Shown: piece after piece, positions 12,404 to 24,167 of the stretch
How positions within the stretch are numbered: the stretch's first letter is position 1
Layout: every line of letters starts with the position of its first letter
Source of the DNA: Cheiracanthium punctorium
Lineage: Eukaryota; Arthropoda; Arachnida; Araneae; Cheiracanthiidae
NCBI GenBank assembly: GCA_038373885.1
Contig: JAWZYV010016956.1
Coordinates: 62,001-126,000 of the forward strand
Length of the DNA: 64,000 nt
Reading direction: 5' to 3'
Position numbers and translations under genes: made by a program
Notes under the pieces: model-generated
Seen by the model: only the letters and a program-made list of their open reading frames with translations
What the model was told of the DNA's origin: nothing
The model's database searches: none

Positions 12404-12718
12404 GATGAAAGTTACAAAATATTTCAAAGAAAAATTACCGACTGCTGCTGCTCGACTGCTCATTCTTCCCAGCTAATTGTGCGATCTACATTATTTCATG
12501 TACTTGAATTTCGTCGATTTAAAAAATTATATTTCTGAGATCGAGCTGTTCCGGTTGGTGCTTATCGAAAGTCATTCTTCTGAAATACGACTCACATTTT
12601 AAATCCCTGGTTGCACATGAAAGTTAAAAAATATTTCCAAGAAAATTTTCCGACTGCTGCTGCTCGACTGTTCATTCTTCCCAGCTCATTGTGCGATATA
12701 CATTGCTTCATTTACTTG
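12404..12718. repeat. Direct duplication inside the 6.2-kb hAT element
   Basis: A segment of about 103 bases at 12404-12506 recurs at 12616-12718, containing CCGACTGCTGCTGCTCGACT and CATTCTTCCCAGCT. The two copies are close to 90% alike by eye. Confidence 0.8.
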
Positions 12719-12756
12719 GTGCATTAAATCTGAGGAGAGAAACTATGAAATCTTGA

Positions 12757-13153
12757 TTAACCCTTTAAGGCGCAGTGATCCCGTTCTGGGAATACCGAAC
12801 TCTGACGTTTTGACTGCTGCCACTCACGAAGAATAGATTCGATTTCTATAAAAATTGTTGCGGGTGACATAGCTCCACGAGAATCATTTACTTTTTAGCA
12901 CGTCATTTCCCGTAAAAAAAATGGTCATGATTATTTTTAACAGCACTGACATCTGCTGAAAAATGGAAGAATGCGAAGAACAGCTGGATAGATTGCCCAA
13001 TGCTACGCCCAATGCTTGCCCAATGCTTGCCAAACGTTCGTCGCTGTGCGCGACGAACGTTTTCGATCGTCCGCCATCTTGCTGGTAGTTAAGTCGAGCG
13101 ATGGCAACGGCTGCCCTTTTTTCAGCATTGGGAAAGGGTTGCGCCTCAAAGGG
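12757..13153 (+). mobile_element. TTAA MITE family A, nested in the 6.2-kb hAT element
   Basis: The left TTAA is at 12757-12760. The element runs 12761-13153 and the right TTAA has changed to TTCG. One arm of the hairpin is deleted and replaced by a short CCCAATGCT-type duplication. It must be younger than the hAT element that surrounds it (7994-14154). Confidence 0.85.
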
Positions 13154-14154
13154 TTCGACAGTATCCATATAAAGTGCATCACGATCCTAATTAAGCGCAA
13201 GGAATATCCAGTTTAAACTATCAAAAGAATTATCCACAATAATGATACTGCTTCCAACAAATGTGCTAACCCTATGCCCGGACTATTTCAGCTACTGAGA
13301 GTTATGAACTTGAGAGGTATTTCATCTGCCCCAACGTGGTATGATTAATTTGACTTCATTTGATATTTTTGTTTGTATGAAGCGCACTTAGTTCGGTCTA
13401 GGCACGAAATTAATGTATGATCAATTTGACTTTACTGTTTTTGTTTGTATTAAGTGTATTTCAATATTTTTGAATTAACGTAGGAGGAATTCTTATTGAT
13501 ATTTTATTTAAGATTTTGCAAATGTCTCACAATTGATGAGAGAAGGCACTGCTTGATAAAAATTTCAGCGATAAAAAATTCATCCTACATTACATGTATA
13601 TTTGCTGCATAATGGTTTGATTAATATTGAGGTAATATATTTGTAAAGATGGGATTTAATTAATTTGAAGAATTTTTCTAGATAAATATTTCCATAAGCA
13701 AAAATATGGTTTAAAATAAATTTAATGTTAATATGTTAGAGTACCCTATTTTGTATATAATTATTTGAAATCATTAGTAGTAAAGTGTTGCTTATTATTG
13801 AATGATATACTTAGAATTTTTGATTATAAATTACGTGCAATGAATATAATATATAAATATAAATAAAGACATGTCTGGAAAAAATATAGTTATTATTTGA
13901 GTAAACAAAATTTCAGGATTTAGTGGTGTCCATATGGGGATACATTTAGGCAAGATTTTAATATTGCTCTTATAATGCACAGCGCAAAATTTGTACTAAC
14001 CATTATAGTGATCAATAGTCTCCCTTTAAAAGAAAAACTTAACAATCTTCCCCTATAATTATAACAATATGGAAGAACCGATACCAATACCTAAAGAATA
14101 TAGGAGGTATCGGCGCCGATACTATCGGTTACTGATACTATCGGTGGATCCCTA

Positions 14155-14162
14155 TATAGCAA
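14155..14162. repeat. Right TSD of the 6.2-kb hAT element
   Basis: TATAGCAA, identical to 7986-7993. Confidence 0.9.
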
Positions 14163-14777
14163 TGTTTAGCCTATCATATTACCTAGTTATTTAAGTGTCT
14201 AGTTTCAATAAGTTTATGATATCTAGTTTTTCCAATAAAAGTAATTAATACTGACAAAATCATAACTTTTGCCAAATTTTACGAACTGGTCGAAGTTTGC
14301 AACCTCTAAATATTATCTAATCATGAAATTTGGCATAATATATATCTTTTATATCACCGAGACTCTGGGCGTAAACAAAATCATATTACAATCGCACTTC
14401 CAGAAAAATGGAACACCTTATTGCTGTAGGTCAACAACAAAAAGTAAAGCCTGTGCCACTGGGCTTTAATGACTTTTTCAAGGGAAGTAGAAAACGGGTA
14501 TTTCGGAGAAATGATACCGACAAAGGTAATGGCTTTGGAGAGGGGAGGAGCTCTGATTTTGAATCTCCCTGGTCGTGGTAATTTGCTGGAACGGAAATGT
14601 CCTGCATTTTTATTGCCTCTCCAAGGAAAATTCTGGTAGAATGAGATACATTTTCGTTTTTGAATCGTTCGCAAAGCAAAATTTCTCAGATTTCGCCCTT
14701 TTTCTTTCTTTCTTCCAAAAAAAAAAAAAAAAAAAAAAAGTTAACTACCTATTTACAAAAAGCAAGATAGAATATTT

Positions 14778-14812
<35 letters not shown>

Positions 14813-15723
14813 TGAGTAGGTGTTACTGCATTGCATTTTCCTTGAATTCTTAAAAAGCATCAACTTAAAAAAAAAAAAAAAGTTATTATTCATCAGACAT
14901 ACAATTCGGCACCAAACACTGTAATGTAAACGCGGTCTCTTGTTATCCATCATATGAGTTTCAAAACGAATTTACACTCCGTCTCTCTCTCCACACACTC
15001 ATTTTTTCCGACAAGAAACATCTCGGTAATAAAGTAAAAGGCGATTTATTTTATTTCATTTTATTTTATTTTATTTCACTTTATTTTGTAAAAGACTCGC
15101 AACAGTTATCGAGAGATAACTCCAAGGTCCAGTCTTTTGTTAAATGCACGCACAAAAGAAAGAAAATACAAGAAATGAAATGAAATGAAAAAAAAGAGTA
15201 AAAAAATAAGACACGAGCTAGGTTTATGGTGTGCCCCGGGCAGGGTTAGGACCCAGAATTAGAGAGCAGCACCGTTTTCAACTATTCTTGGTCTCTTGGG
15301 GGCGGGCAGTACGCCATTTTGTAAAGTCCGCCCTTGTCATGGAGTGTTCCTCGGCGTTGCCACTCTGGTGCCAAGGAAAGAAGAAAAATAAGAAAGAGAT
15401 AGAAGGGAAGAATATATATATATATATATATAAAAAACCTCGCCATTTACAGCCGAAGAAAAACCTTTCCGTTTTCGTTATTCATTGTTATTAACAGATG
15501 AAATACGTTCAATCACGACATAATGAGAAGGTGTAGAACACCGAGAACCGTGCGTCGTCTGCTAGGGGATATTTTGTTGCACATCGTTTTGGCGATTCGC
15601 CTTCAGCTCGTGGATAGGGCAAGCATTTTTCATGCCAGCAGACTAATGGTAAGGAAAGAACAAGAACGATGAATCATATCAGAAAAGGCAGGAATGAATC
15701 GCTTTCCACAGTACCTAATGATT
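14163..15723. other. No gene seen
   Basis: Poly-A/T tracts, TTTTA microsatellite (15034-15090) and an unassigned GC-richer patch at 15230-15380. Confidence 0.5.
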
Positions 15724-16251
15724 TTAAACCCTTTGAAGCGCAACCATTTCCCGATGCTGGAAAAAGGGCAGCCGTTGCCATCGCTTGATTTAACTACCAG
15801 CAAGATGGCGGTCGATCGAATCGTCCATCGTTGATCGAATTGCTCAATCGTTAACACAGATGGCTGTGCGCGCGCAGCCAACTGTGTCAAAAAGATGGTC
15901 TCCAGATCTTAGGCACACGATGAACGATTCGATCGATCGCCATCTTGCGTTAATTAAATCGAGCGATGGCAACGGCTGCCCTTTTTTCAGCATTGGGCAG
16001 TCTATCCAGATGTTCTTCTATATCAATGTATTTCTATCGTATTCTCCATTTTCAGCAGAAGCCAGTGGTGTTAAAAATAATCCCGGCAATTTTTACGGGA
16101 AATGATGCGCTAAAAAGTAAAGGATTCTCGTGTCACTATGCCACCCTCAAGTATTTTTACAAAAATAAAATTGATTCTTCGTGACTGACAACAATCAAAA
16201 TGTCAGAGTTTTGTGTCCTCACGGCGAGGACACCTAGCGTTAAAGGGTTAA
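15724..16251 (-). mobile_element. TTAA MITE family A, reverse-oriented copy
   Basis: It begins with the family's right end (CCCTTTGAAGCGCAACC) after TTAAA and ends ...GTTAAAGGG followed by TTAA at 16248. It is about 519 bp and more diverged than the others. The two YY1-type words in the hairpin arms are retained. Confidence 0.85.
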
Positions 16252-19200
16252 CGACAACATCGAGCTATAGATGTTACAATCACAATTTTCGACGGAAAGG
16301 ATTCTTTTATAAAATGTAATTACTACACAAACTGCTTTTATCTCGAAAAAAATTTGTTACTCTTGAGGGTTTCGGCGGAACTCATTAATATTACCATTAG
16401 GCCCAAAGTCTCCGAATGTGTGAATCAGTAGGCTCTGCTCCCGAATCTCTGGATACTAGTCCAATAACCTCGCAGCTGCGCTATCACAGCAAAGCATTCG
16501 GTAGCTTCTACCCGACTTAACAAAAATTTCGCGAGTGCTCTAGATTAGACTAGTACGCAAACTGCAACTGGAGATCTCGACATCTGGGAAAACTGAAGCT
16601 CAAGTTACGCAGGTGGCCTTATTTTCTAAAGCACCCACATATCTCTGTGGCAAGTAGTAAAATTTTCAAGCAATGAGCACCCATTACATTTGTGTGTGGA
16701 AACCTAGGTTCCAAGCACCCAGAAGGATAAAACCAAGATGGAAGGAATTTCGGATTCTAAACAAAAGAGTTACCAAAACTCAAAACAAAAACTTTTTTGA
16801 CATTCACGATTCCTTCTTTCATCTGCTATTAGTTTTATTTTATTATGATTGAGTTATTTACATCCGTTATTGAAGTTAATTTTGCGACAATCATGTAATA
16901 GAACATAAACAAATAATTTTATATAAATGATTCTTTGTTTAATTTTTTTCTAAATTTTCAACAGATTTTTTCTGCAAAAGTAACTAAGGTTGTTGTTCCT
17001 TGAAATTTTTTGGGTCCCATAGTCGGTGCTCCTGGATTGTAGGAACATTATTTATCGTGGAAACTCAATCTATCGTGATCGTACAATCTATCGCGATCGA
17101 CAAACTCAGTCTATCATGAACGTACACTTAACCGTGTCTATACACGATAGAATCATTGCTCATTTTTTGGAATCCCGATTCCAGAGACATAAGGAGCTCG
17201 TTCTATTCCAGAATTTGAGCAGAAAGAATATGTGGGAGGAGGGAGGAACGTACAAATAGAAATTTGAATTCCGCAACGAGTCCGAGTCTGTCTGCTAGAT
17301 CCCAGAAGCCAAACTAAACCAGAAATTACACAACCCCGATAAAGTCTGCCGGACTGGGACTAATGATCTTAGTCTCGCCTCAAATTACGGTAGTGTTGGG
17401 GAATAAAAATAAAAATTTTAAGAACACGTTCATATCACTGCCTTTGGATCCTGCCGAGACACTGATAAAAGTTAACCGGAAAGTGTTTAAACAACGCTGT
17501 GGCTTGTTTGTTCACAGAATTTCTCTAGGTTCGACGTCTATTCCTGCTACACTTCGTATTTCTGATGAATCCTGCACAACCATTGATAATTTGTTTTCCT
17601 TTTTACCAACAGTGCAGACATTAACTTGTTCTGTTAATCACAGAAAAGGAAAGATAAATCACGTCCAACTCATGAACTATAAAAACACTTTCAAACAAGA
17701 ACCTATTGGCACTTGCACTACTGCTTAACGAATGGCTAATCTGTTAGCTTCGATTGTTGTAAAGGCTATGCGACAAAAAGATTACCCTTCTTTATCAATC
17801 ATTCTTCACAATTTGACATCAAAAATAAATCACTGTTGTCTCAGCAGCGTTAGCAGAATGAACAGACTAGAGCTGGTAAAACACTAAAATATTCCTTTAG
17901 AATCTAAATCTAAGAGTCATTTTCATTTGAATCTGTAAAAAAAAAAAGATCTATAGATGACACATAAACTTTTTGCGACTATGTGTAAGTCTTTTATAAA
18001 CTTCACTAATAGATAGTCATTCTTTTTTATTTTAAAAGAGAAGAACTCATAAAACAAAGATAAGCATGTAATTCTCTACTGCGTACGGGTAGAGAAAAAA
18101 TACGCGTCTGTAAATGTAGAAATTAAAATTGTAAATAATTAATAGCCTTTTTTAAAAATAAAAAATAAATAGATAAAACTACAGTTTTTTAGAAACGTGA
18201 ATGACATTTATTATTGACGATCGATAAATTCATTGCTGAAAATATCATTGAGAAAAAAAAAAAAAAAATTAGTTATTTATATAACTACTAAAATGTGGTA
18301 GGTTTCATCAGTTTTTTTTTAAATTATTATTTTTTTTAATTACGAATATAGCATTACTAAAACTAACGAACGTCACTGTTTTTATCACTTTTTCATCTAC
18401 AGTATAAATTTAATTTAAAAGCTTATAAGAAAACAGAACAGTTTTATGAGGTTAAAGTGAGCATGTGTGGTCAAATATTAGCATACCCCCCCCCTTTTTT
18501 AAATAAATTATGCACTGAAAAAAAAAAAAAATCATTAACATTTTCAACAGTTATACCGTTTCATCTTTGGCTTCTCTTCGGACTTTTGATCTCTGCAGTA
18601 AAAGTAGTTTTACAGGTTCCCATCAAAAGGTCCCCATTTCAGTTCCCATCAAAATCGTCTATGCTGCATGCTGAAGAAAATTATTGAGTCAATTCCATCT
18701 ATTTTAGTTTTTCAACTTAACAATTTATAAGTTTTCTAACAAAAATTCATCCATTGACCTCGATTTAACCTTATCACGTTGGCGGTTCAGAATCAGATGC
18801 AAGTTCTCAATACTTGATTATTTCTCTTGGAACTTGTAGACAAGTAGAACGGGTCTTCTGTACATACCAAAAATATGTGTAATTTCATCTCAGAACATTT
18901 GTTATTAGTTCTGTTCGCTTTTTCCTACCTCCTCTCAAATTAGTACATAAAATGAATAATTAATAAATGAATAAACAATAAAGACGCACTTTTTAAATTG
19001 AGAATTGTTCAATATAAGCATTGCAAATAAAACATGTAGTTAAAGAAAAAATGTATGCAGTATATTTATTACATTTTGATTCCACATTTATTTATATGTA
19101 TTTTAAACTTTACACTATGCAGTTATTTAGCAAGAATTGAATACAAAATGTTTTACATGCTTTAAGTTTTGTATTTTAGAATGATTTTTAATAAATATGT

Positions 19201-20388
19201 TCCTTGTAAATTAATCTAAATATTTTAGACAGGATTTTATTCAAAATCAACCAACGCTCCAAAATATGCATAGTTTTCTTTTTTTGTCAGTTGAATATTT
19301 TATTTGTCCTCTCAATAAAAAGTAATTTGATTTTAAAATAAGAAAGACAGAAAAAGAAACATGCATAATTTTCGAGATTTTTGACGTTTTTTGTGTGCTT
19401 ATGTTAAGAGCTATCTGATGAATTTATAAAAAAAAACATCATCGATCTGGTACCAGCCTTCTTTTTATCTGATAAAGTAACGGTCCAATTAAACCAGCCA
19501 TATTTTATGACACCAGTAATTCGTTATTTTCGCCAAAATAAAGATGAATAACTGCATATGGCGCCCAAACTAATAACCTGAAGCTCTTTACTTCTGGTGA
19601 AAAATAAATATTGCCATCGCTTTTCATAAAACTGCACAAATGCAAAGTCTCCGAAGGGTGTGTTCTGGCTTACAGAAAAATTATAACTTCCTCCATTAAT
19701 ATTCAGTTGCGGGTACAAGAATAAATCCTATTCGCTGCTCTTCTTAACAGCCGTAGCAATTGCAATCATTTTCTATAACGGCAGACGATTTTTTTTTTAA
19801 TTTTTTCATTTATTTTTGTAGCAACGAAAAATTAAAATATTATGCCTCTCTTTGATTTTTTTTTTTTTTCTATATGTATTTGCGTCATGGCGACTTCTTT
19901 TATGCTAAATTCAAAAAAGAACAGCCAAACAAGAATGCAAGTCATTTATCATGTAGTGGTTTTTTTTTTAACTTTCTCTTTACAGCAGTAGATAAAGTTG
20001 CTCTGAATTTTCGATACCAGTTTTATTCTTATTTAATTTACATGTTGGATAACTTAATTTTTTTTTCAAGATTAAAGCTTGTTACGGAATTAATTTTTAT
20101 GAGTTCCGGTTGGAAGAGGAGAAAGGAAAAAATGGATGATGTTCAAGGGATTTGAACACAGAAATAAATTCTTTAGTGCAGTAGAGCCTCGATTAACCGA
20201 GGTTTCTGTTAATAACGCCGATAACGAAGTCTGATTCTTTTTTCTTTCTTTCTCAATGAGACTTAAAAAAAAAAAAAAAAAAAAAAAAAAACACGATTTT
20301 ATGTGAAACTAATGAATAGATTGATTCTGTAACTCGCCTTCCAAGATAGAAGAAGCACTTAAATAGTGTTATTAAAAATATAGCGTTA
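16252..20388. other. No gene supported
   Basis: A chance-length open frame at 17363-17728 has no recognisable motif. Imperfect CTATCGTGATCGT-type repeats lie at 17050-17150. The rest is AT-rich. Confidence 0.5.
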
Positions 20389-20496
20389 TACAGGGTGATC
20401 AGTTGAAAAGAGTACCCGTTGGTTTTTCTTTTAACCCTTAAATCTGACTGATGTGACAACTATTCTAACACTAAAGTATTATTGTTTTAACCTTGT

Positions 20497-21014
20497 TTAA
20501 CCCTCTCGTCACCGAATTATGAAAAATCAGAGAAAATAAATCTGTCTAGCATTTAATGCGTCTGAATACTATTATAAATCATGCAAAAATATTTTTTTCT
20601 AATGTCGATTTAATATTAGATTTTTCTAATAATAATTTCTGCATTTTCGAAGCATTTTGTTACGCTAAAATTAATTTAAAAGGATGCACATATTAGATAA
20701 AGGTCGAGGAATTAGAAAAAAAACTATACTTACCTTAAAAAGAAAAAAAACGGTAAAAAAGCAGCGTATATATTTTCTTAATTTTTCTCCTGAAACAATG
20801 AAGCGAAAACTGTAAAAAATGATCTAAATTGACTAGTACTGCAATCTAGGCACGATTTATGCATCTAGTTAAGAGCCTCATATATTTTCTACATGAATTA
20901 ATGATATTGATATCACTGAAAGAAAAAAATACTAAATTCAATTGTTTTCTTTCTAAATATTGCTATTTGAAGTATAGGAGCTTCATATGAGGTTCAGGGT
21001 GACGAGAGGGTTAA
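20497..21014. mobile_element. TTAA MITE, family B (piggyBac-like ends)
   Basis: The element spans 20501-21010 (510 bp) between TTAA sites at 20497-20500 and 21011-21014. The inverted ends are CCCTCTCGTCACCGAA and its counterpart TTCAGGGTGACGAGAGGG. The interior is AT-rich and non-coding. Apart from TTAA and CCC it is not similar to family A. It is nested inside the long-TIR element 20391-22143. Confidence 0.85.
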
Positions 21015-21170
21015 GAATGTAAGACGATTTTTCTAACACTGCTGGACTGTTACAACTTTATTTGTGAGGCAAAACAGAAATGGAGAAGCACAATGTTATT
21101 TAATCCTGTGATAATTTTATTTTTATAAAACATAATTTAATTCAAATTTTTTATATTGTCGTTCCATTAT

Positions 21171-21853
21171 TACAAGGAGTGATCAAAAGGAAAAGGTACG
21201 AAACGACGTAAAAACGTAACAGGTAAATATTTGCATATTCCGCCATGGGAAAACGTAGCGAGACATCGCGGGATGGGATTGGAGTCTCTGACTGGGATCA
21301 GAGCATGCGCAGGAAAGAGCAGAGGCTCTTATCAAAAGCGGCGTCCAAATGATGCAGCAGTCCGTATGAGGACAGGATTCCTGGAGCACAGAAAAACCAT
21401 TAACTCCCGTGTGTACTGTGAGACACTCCGACGCCTACGCAGGTCCATCAAGAACAAAAGACCGGGGCTGCTCATGGAGGATGTGGTTCTGCTTCATGAT
21501 AACGCGCGTCCACACGTCACCAGAGTCACACGCATGGAACTGGCCAAGTTCCAGTGGGAGACGTTGGACATCCGCCCTACAGTCCGGACATGTCGCCCTG
21601 CGATTTCCATGTGTTTGGTCCACTGAAGAAACACCTGAAAGGGAAGCACTTCGACTCGGACGACGTACTCAAGGACGCTGTGACAGACTGGGTCTCGTCT
21701 CGTCACGGCCACAGGAATTCTGGGAACAAGGAATCCTGCGGCTTGTTCATCAGTGGGATCATTGTGATCAGGCCTATGGTGTATATTTTGAATAAAGTCT
21801 ACATTTGTACCCACCGTGTCGTTTCGTACCTTTTCATTGGATCACCCCTTGTA
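21171..21853 (+). mobile_element. Internally deleted mariner element
   Basis: The element spans 21173-21851 (679 bp), flanked by TA (21171-21172 and 21852-21853). The inverted ends are CAAGGAGTGATCAAAAGG and CAAGGGGTGATCCAATG, both followed by a shared AAAAGGTACGAAACGAC. Full-length mariners are about 1.3 kb, so roughly half is missing. The missing half is the transposase N-terminus. Confidence 0.92.
21231..21795 (+). pseudogene. mariner transposase pseudogene, C-terminal half
   Basis: The block FLEHRKTINSRVYCETLRRL then LLHDNARPH gives the second catalytic Asp. In a shifted frame, HPPYSPDMSPCDFHVFGPLK gives the third. Bridging the frameshift there are 34 residues between these two Asp, the D(34)D spacing of true mariners. 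A second shift near 21700 leads to FWEQGILRLVHQWDHC and a stop at about 21795, the normal end of the family. The N-terminal DNA-binding part and the first catalytic Asp are deleted, so the gene is dead twice over. Confidence 0.9.
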
Positions 21854-21889
21854 ATTATTCCTCACACCATTAGATATCTCTTTTCGTAG

Positions 21890-22090
21890 GGGTATCTCAA
21901 AGATTGGGTTTTCCAGAGAAGTTCTAGAAACATCGACGAATTACAACAAACCATAACAAGAAACCTCGCCAACAACACCAACATTGTTGTGAAGTGTGGC
22001 AAAAAACTTGGTTCAACGTGTAAATGTTTGCATTCAAAACGCTGGCGAACATTTTCAACATTCAAACAATTATATTTCAGTGTTGAAATA
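21890..22090 (+). pseudogene. Remnant C-terminus of a Tc1/mariner-superfamily transposase
   Basis: The + strand frame reads GYLKDWVFQRSSRNIDELQQ and then TITRNLANN. This follows the G-Y-L-K-D-x-V-(Y/F)...L-x-x-L-x-x-x-I pattern at the end of many Tc1/mariner-superfamily transposases. Only about 65 codons remain, next to the right inverted repeat of the element 20391-22143. The rest of its gene has been lost, through deletion or through the nested insertions. Confidence 0.5.
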
Positions 22091-22856
22091 GTTGCCACAT
22101 CCGTCAGATTTAAGTATAATAAGAAAAACCAACGGGTACTCTTAAATTAATGAATATTAATTCTGTTAATATTGTTGGCAAATAAATAACAAAATTCTTT
22201 AAAACTATAAGAACGAATTAAAAGAAAAACGAGTTTTACCGAAACTTGAATTCTCTCCGGGTACAAGCGTCACTCCCTGCCGATTATCGATGGAGGCAAT
22301 TTTTAAATTAAATTTTTATTTTGCGCTTTTTTAGTTACAAATAAAACATGTGTTTTATTTTTGCCTTGCGCAGGTAAACAATAAATATATATGTTGGTCC
22401 CATTGTTTTGTAGATTGACAAAAGACACGATGACAAAAATTCAATTTCAATAAAAAGCTTCAAAAAAAGTTTGTATTCATAATGAATATTTTTTTAAATG
22501 TCATGATTTCATTTCACTTTACTTTTAACTAAAACGATGAATTCCAGGATCTATATCCATACCCACTGATCTAAACACTCGTAATCTATCTTCTTTTCCA
22601 ATACTGATAAATCGTAATAGCTTGCAATAGTACATCCTTATAAAATCCCTTTAAATACAGTAGGTAAAATAGGGATGAGATTCTTCAGCTTTTTATGATA
22701 TGGGATAACAATTAATGGAAGGTTTCAAAGGATTTCAAATAAAAAAATTGAAAAATCTGAAACACATTCATATTTTAAATACGCAATAAAGTGCTATATA
22801 TAAAAGCGTATCACAATCCTTACGCCGTCCCAATTTTTCTTCCTTATTCCATCAAG

Positions 22857-23335
22857 TTGGAAAGTGTATCATTATTCAGGAGTGTGCCGTATTTTTCTTC
22901 CTTCTTCCATAAAACACATCTTTGGAATCAAAATCTATCTTAAAATCGCCTACTAAAACTGCTTCACAATCTTCGCCAAGTATATTCCAACTATACTTAA
23001 CCGTTATAAATATACTGTTTGAAAAGTGCATCATAACCTAAGAGTGTGCCGTGTTTGCCTCCCCTGTTCCATAAAACACCTTCTTTAGAATTGAAATCTC
23101 TATTAAAATCGCCTATCAAAACTGTTTAACAATTTTCGTCAGGAATATTCTACCTATATTTCACCTTTATATACTATTTGGAAAGTGTATCATAATCTAT
23201 GAATGTACAGCATTTGTCTTCCTGCTCCATGAAGCACTTCTTCAGAATTGAAATCTATATTAAAATCGCAAACTAAAACTATTTTACAATCTTCGCCAAG
23301 CTAATTCTAACTACACTTTTCCTTTGTAATAAACT
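22857..23335. repeat. ~160-bp tandem repeat, three copies
   Basis: Units start near 22857, 23018 and 23178. Each has, in order, a GGAAAGTGTATCAT-like word, a TTCCATAAAACAC-like word, TAAAATCGCCTACTAAAACT and a CACAATCTTCGCCAAG-like word. They have diverged by roughly 15-25% by eye. The sequence just upstream (22740-22850) has a relative at 42606-42710. Confidence 0.8.
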
Positions 23336-23678
23336 GTCGCGTTGCCAGTTTTTAGCCAAATTTGGAAGATATCGCCAAGCTTGGTTCAGTTTTGAAGATT
23401 TATTTTTTGGCACCAAACTAAATGATAAATTATCAAAAATTGCAAACCTTGGCGACTTTCAGCATTTTATTCAACGCCCCCTACACCGCACAAACACATT
23501 TACAAAGTGCCTCGCTGTGACAAATCGTGTAGATAAGTTATGTCGACGCTGAAAAACCGGCTTTATTTTAATAGCACTGTAGTGCTAAGAATGTTACATG
23601 AATTCGTCATTGTAATGGTAAAATTTCCCACCCCCTCTCACTTTATAAGTGGCAAAATAATTGAGCATCAAAACTCTA

Positions 23679-24167
23679 TTAACCCTTTAACGCGCAGTCT
23701 TACCGCTCTGGGAACACTAAACTCTGACGTTTTGACTGTTGCCAGTCACGAAAAATAGACTTGATTTCTATAAAAATAGTCGCGGGTGACATAGCTCCAC
23801 GAGAATCCTTTACTTTTTAGCACGTCATTTCCCGTAACAAAAATTGTCACGATTATTTTTAACAGCACTGACATCTGCTGAAAAATGGAAGAATGCGAGA
23901 ACAGTTGGACAGATTGCCAATGCTGAAAAAAGGGCAGCCGTTGTCATCGCTCGACTTAACTACCAGCAAGATGGCGGACGATCGCACGTTCATCGCGTGC
24001 CACAGATCTAGAGACCCTTTTTTGACGACAGCTGGCTGTGCGTCTCTAGATCTGTGGCACGCGATGAACGTTTCGATCGTCCGCCATCTTGCTGATAGTT
24101 AAGTCGAGCGATGGCAACGGCTGCCCTTTTTTCAGCATTGGGAAAGGGTTGCGCCTCAAAGGGTTAA
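23679..24167 (+). mobile_element. TTAA MITE family A copy
   Basis: The element spans 23683-24163 between TTAA sites at 23679-23682 and 24164-24167. Both hairpin arms are present around a shortened loop, with a YY1-type word in each arm. Confidence 0.9.

Larger units (their letters stand above)
7994..14154. mobile_element. 6.2-kb non-autonomous hAT-type element
   Basis: Inverted tips TAGGGATCGACCGATA and (right, reversed) TAGGGATCCACCGATA are flanked by the exact 8-bp TSD TATAGCAA (7986-7993 and 14155-14162), as expected for hAT transposons. Subterminal CCGATAC-type repeats occur at 8015-8110 and 14071-14145, and again internally near 11676-11755. No recognisable transposase remains. It contains nested MITEs at 8268, 10448 and 12761, a TA microsatellite near 10157 and a duplicated segment of about 100 bp (12404 and 12616). 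Confidence 0.88.
20391..22143 (+). mobile_element. Long-TIR mariner-like element hosting two younger insertions
   Basis: After TA at 20389-20390 the left end reads CAGGGTGATCAG. The inverted ends then match over about 80 bases (20408-20490 against 22065-22143), including AAGAGTACCCGTTGG. The outermost 16 or so bases of the right end are missing. The interior was invaded by the TTAA MITE (20501-21010) and by a mariner (21173-21851). A frame from 21890 encodes a remnant of an IS630/Tc1/mariner-type transposase C-terminus. Confidence 0.7.

Noticed and set aside
17363..17728. 121-codon open frame on the + strand
   Set aside because: No recognisable motif, no neighbouring exon signals, and AT-rich surroundings. 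The length is possible by chance in 64 kb.
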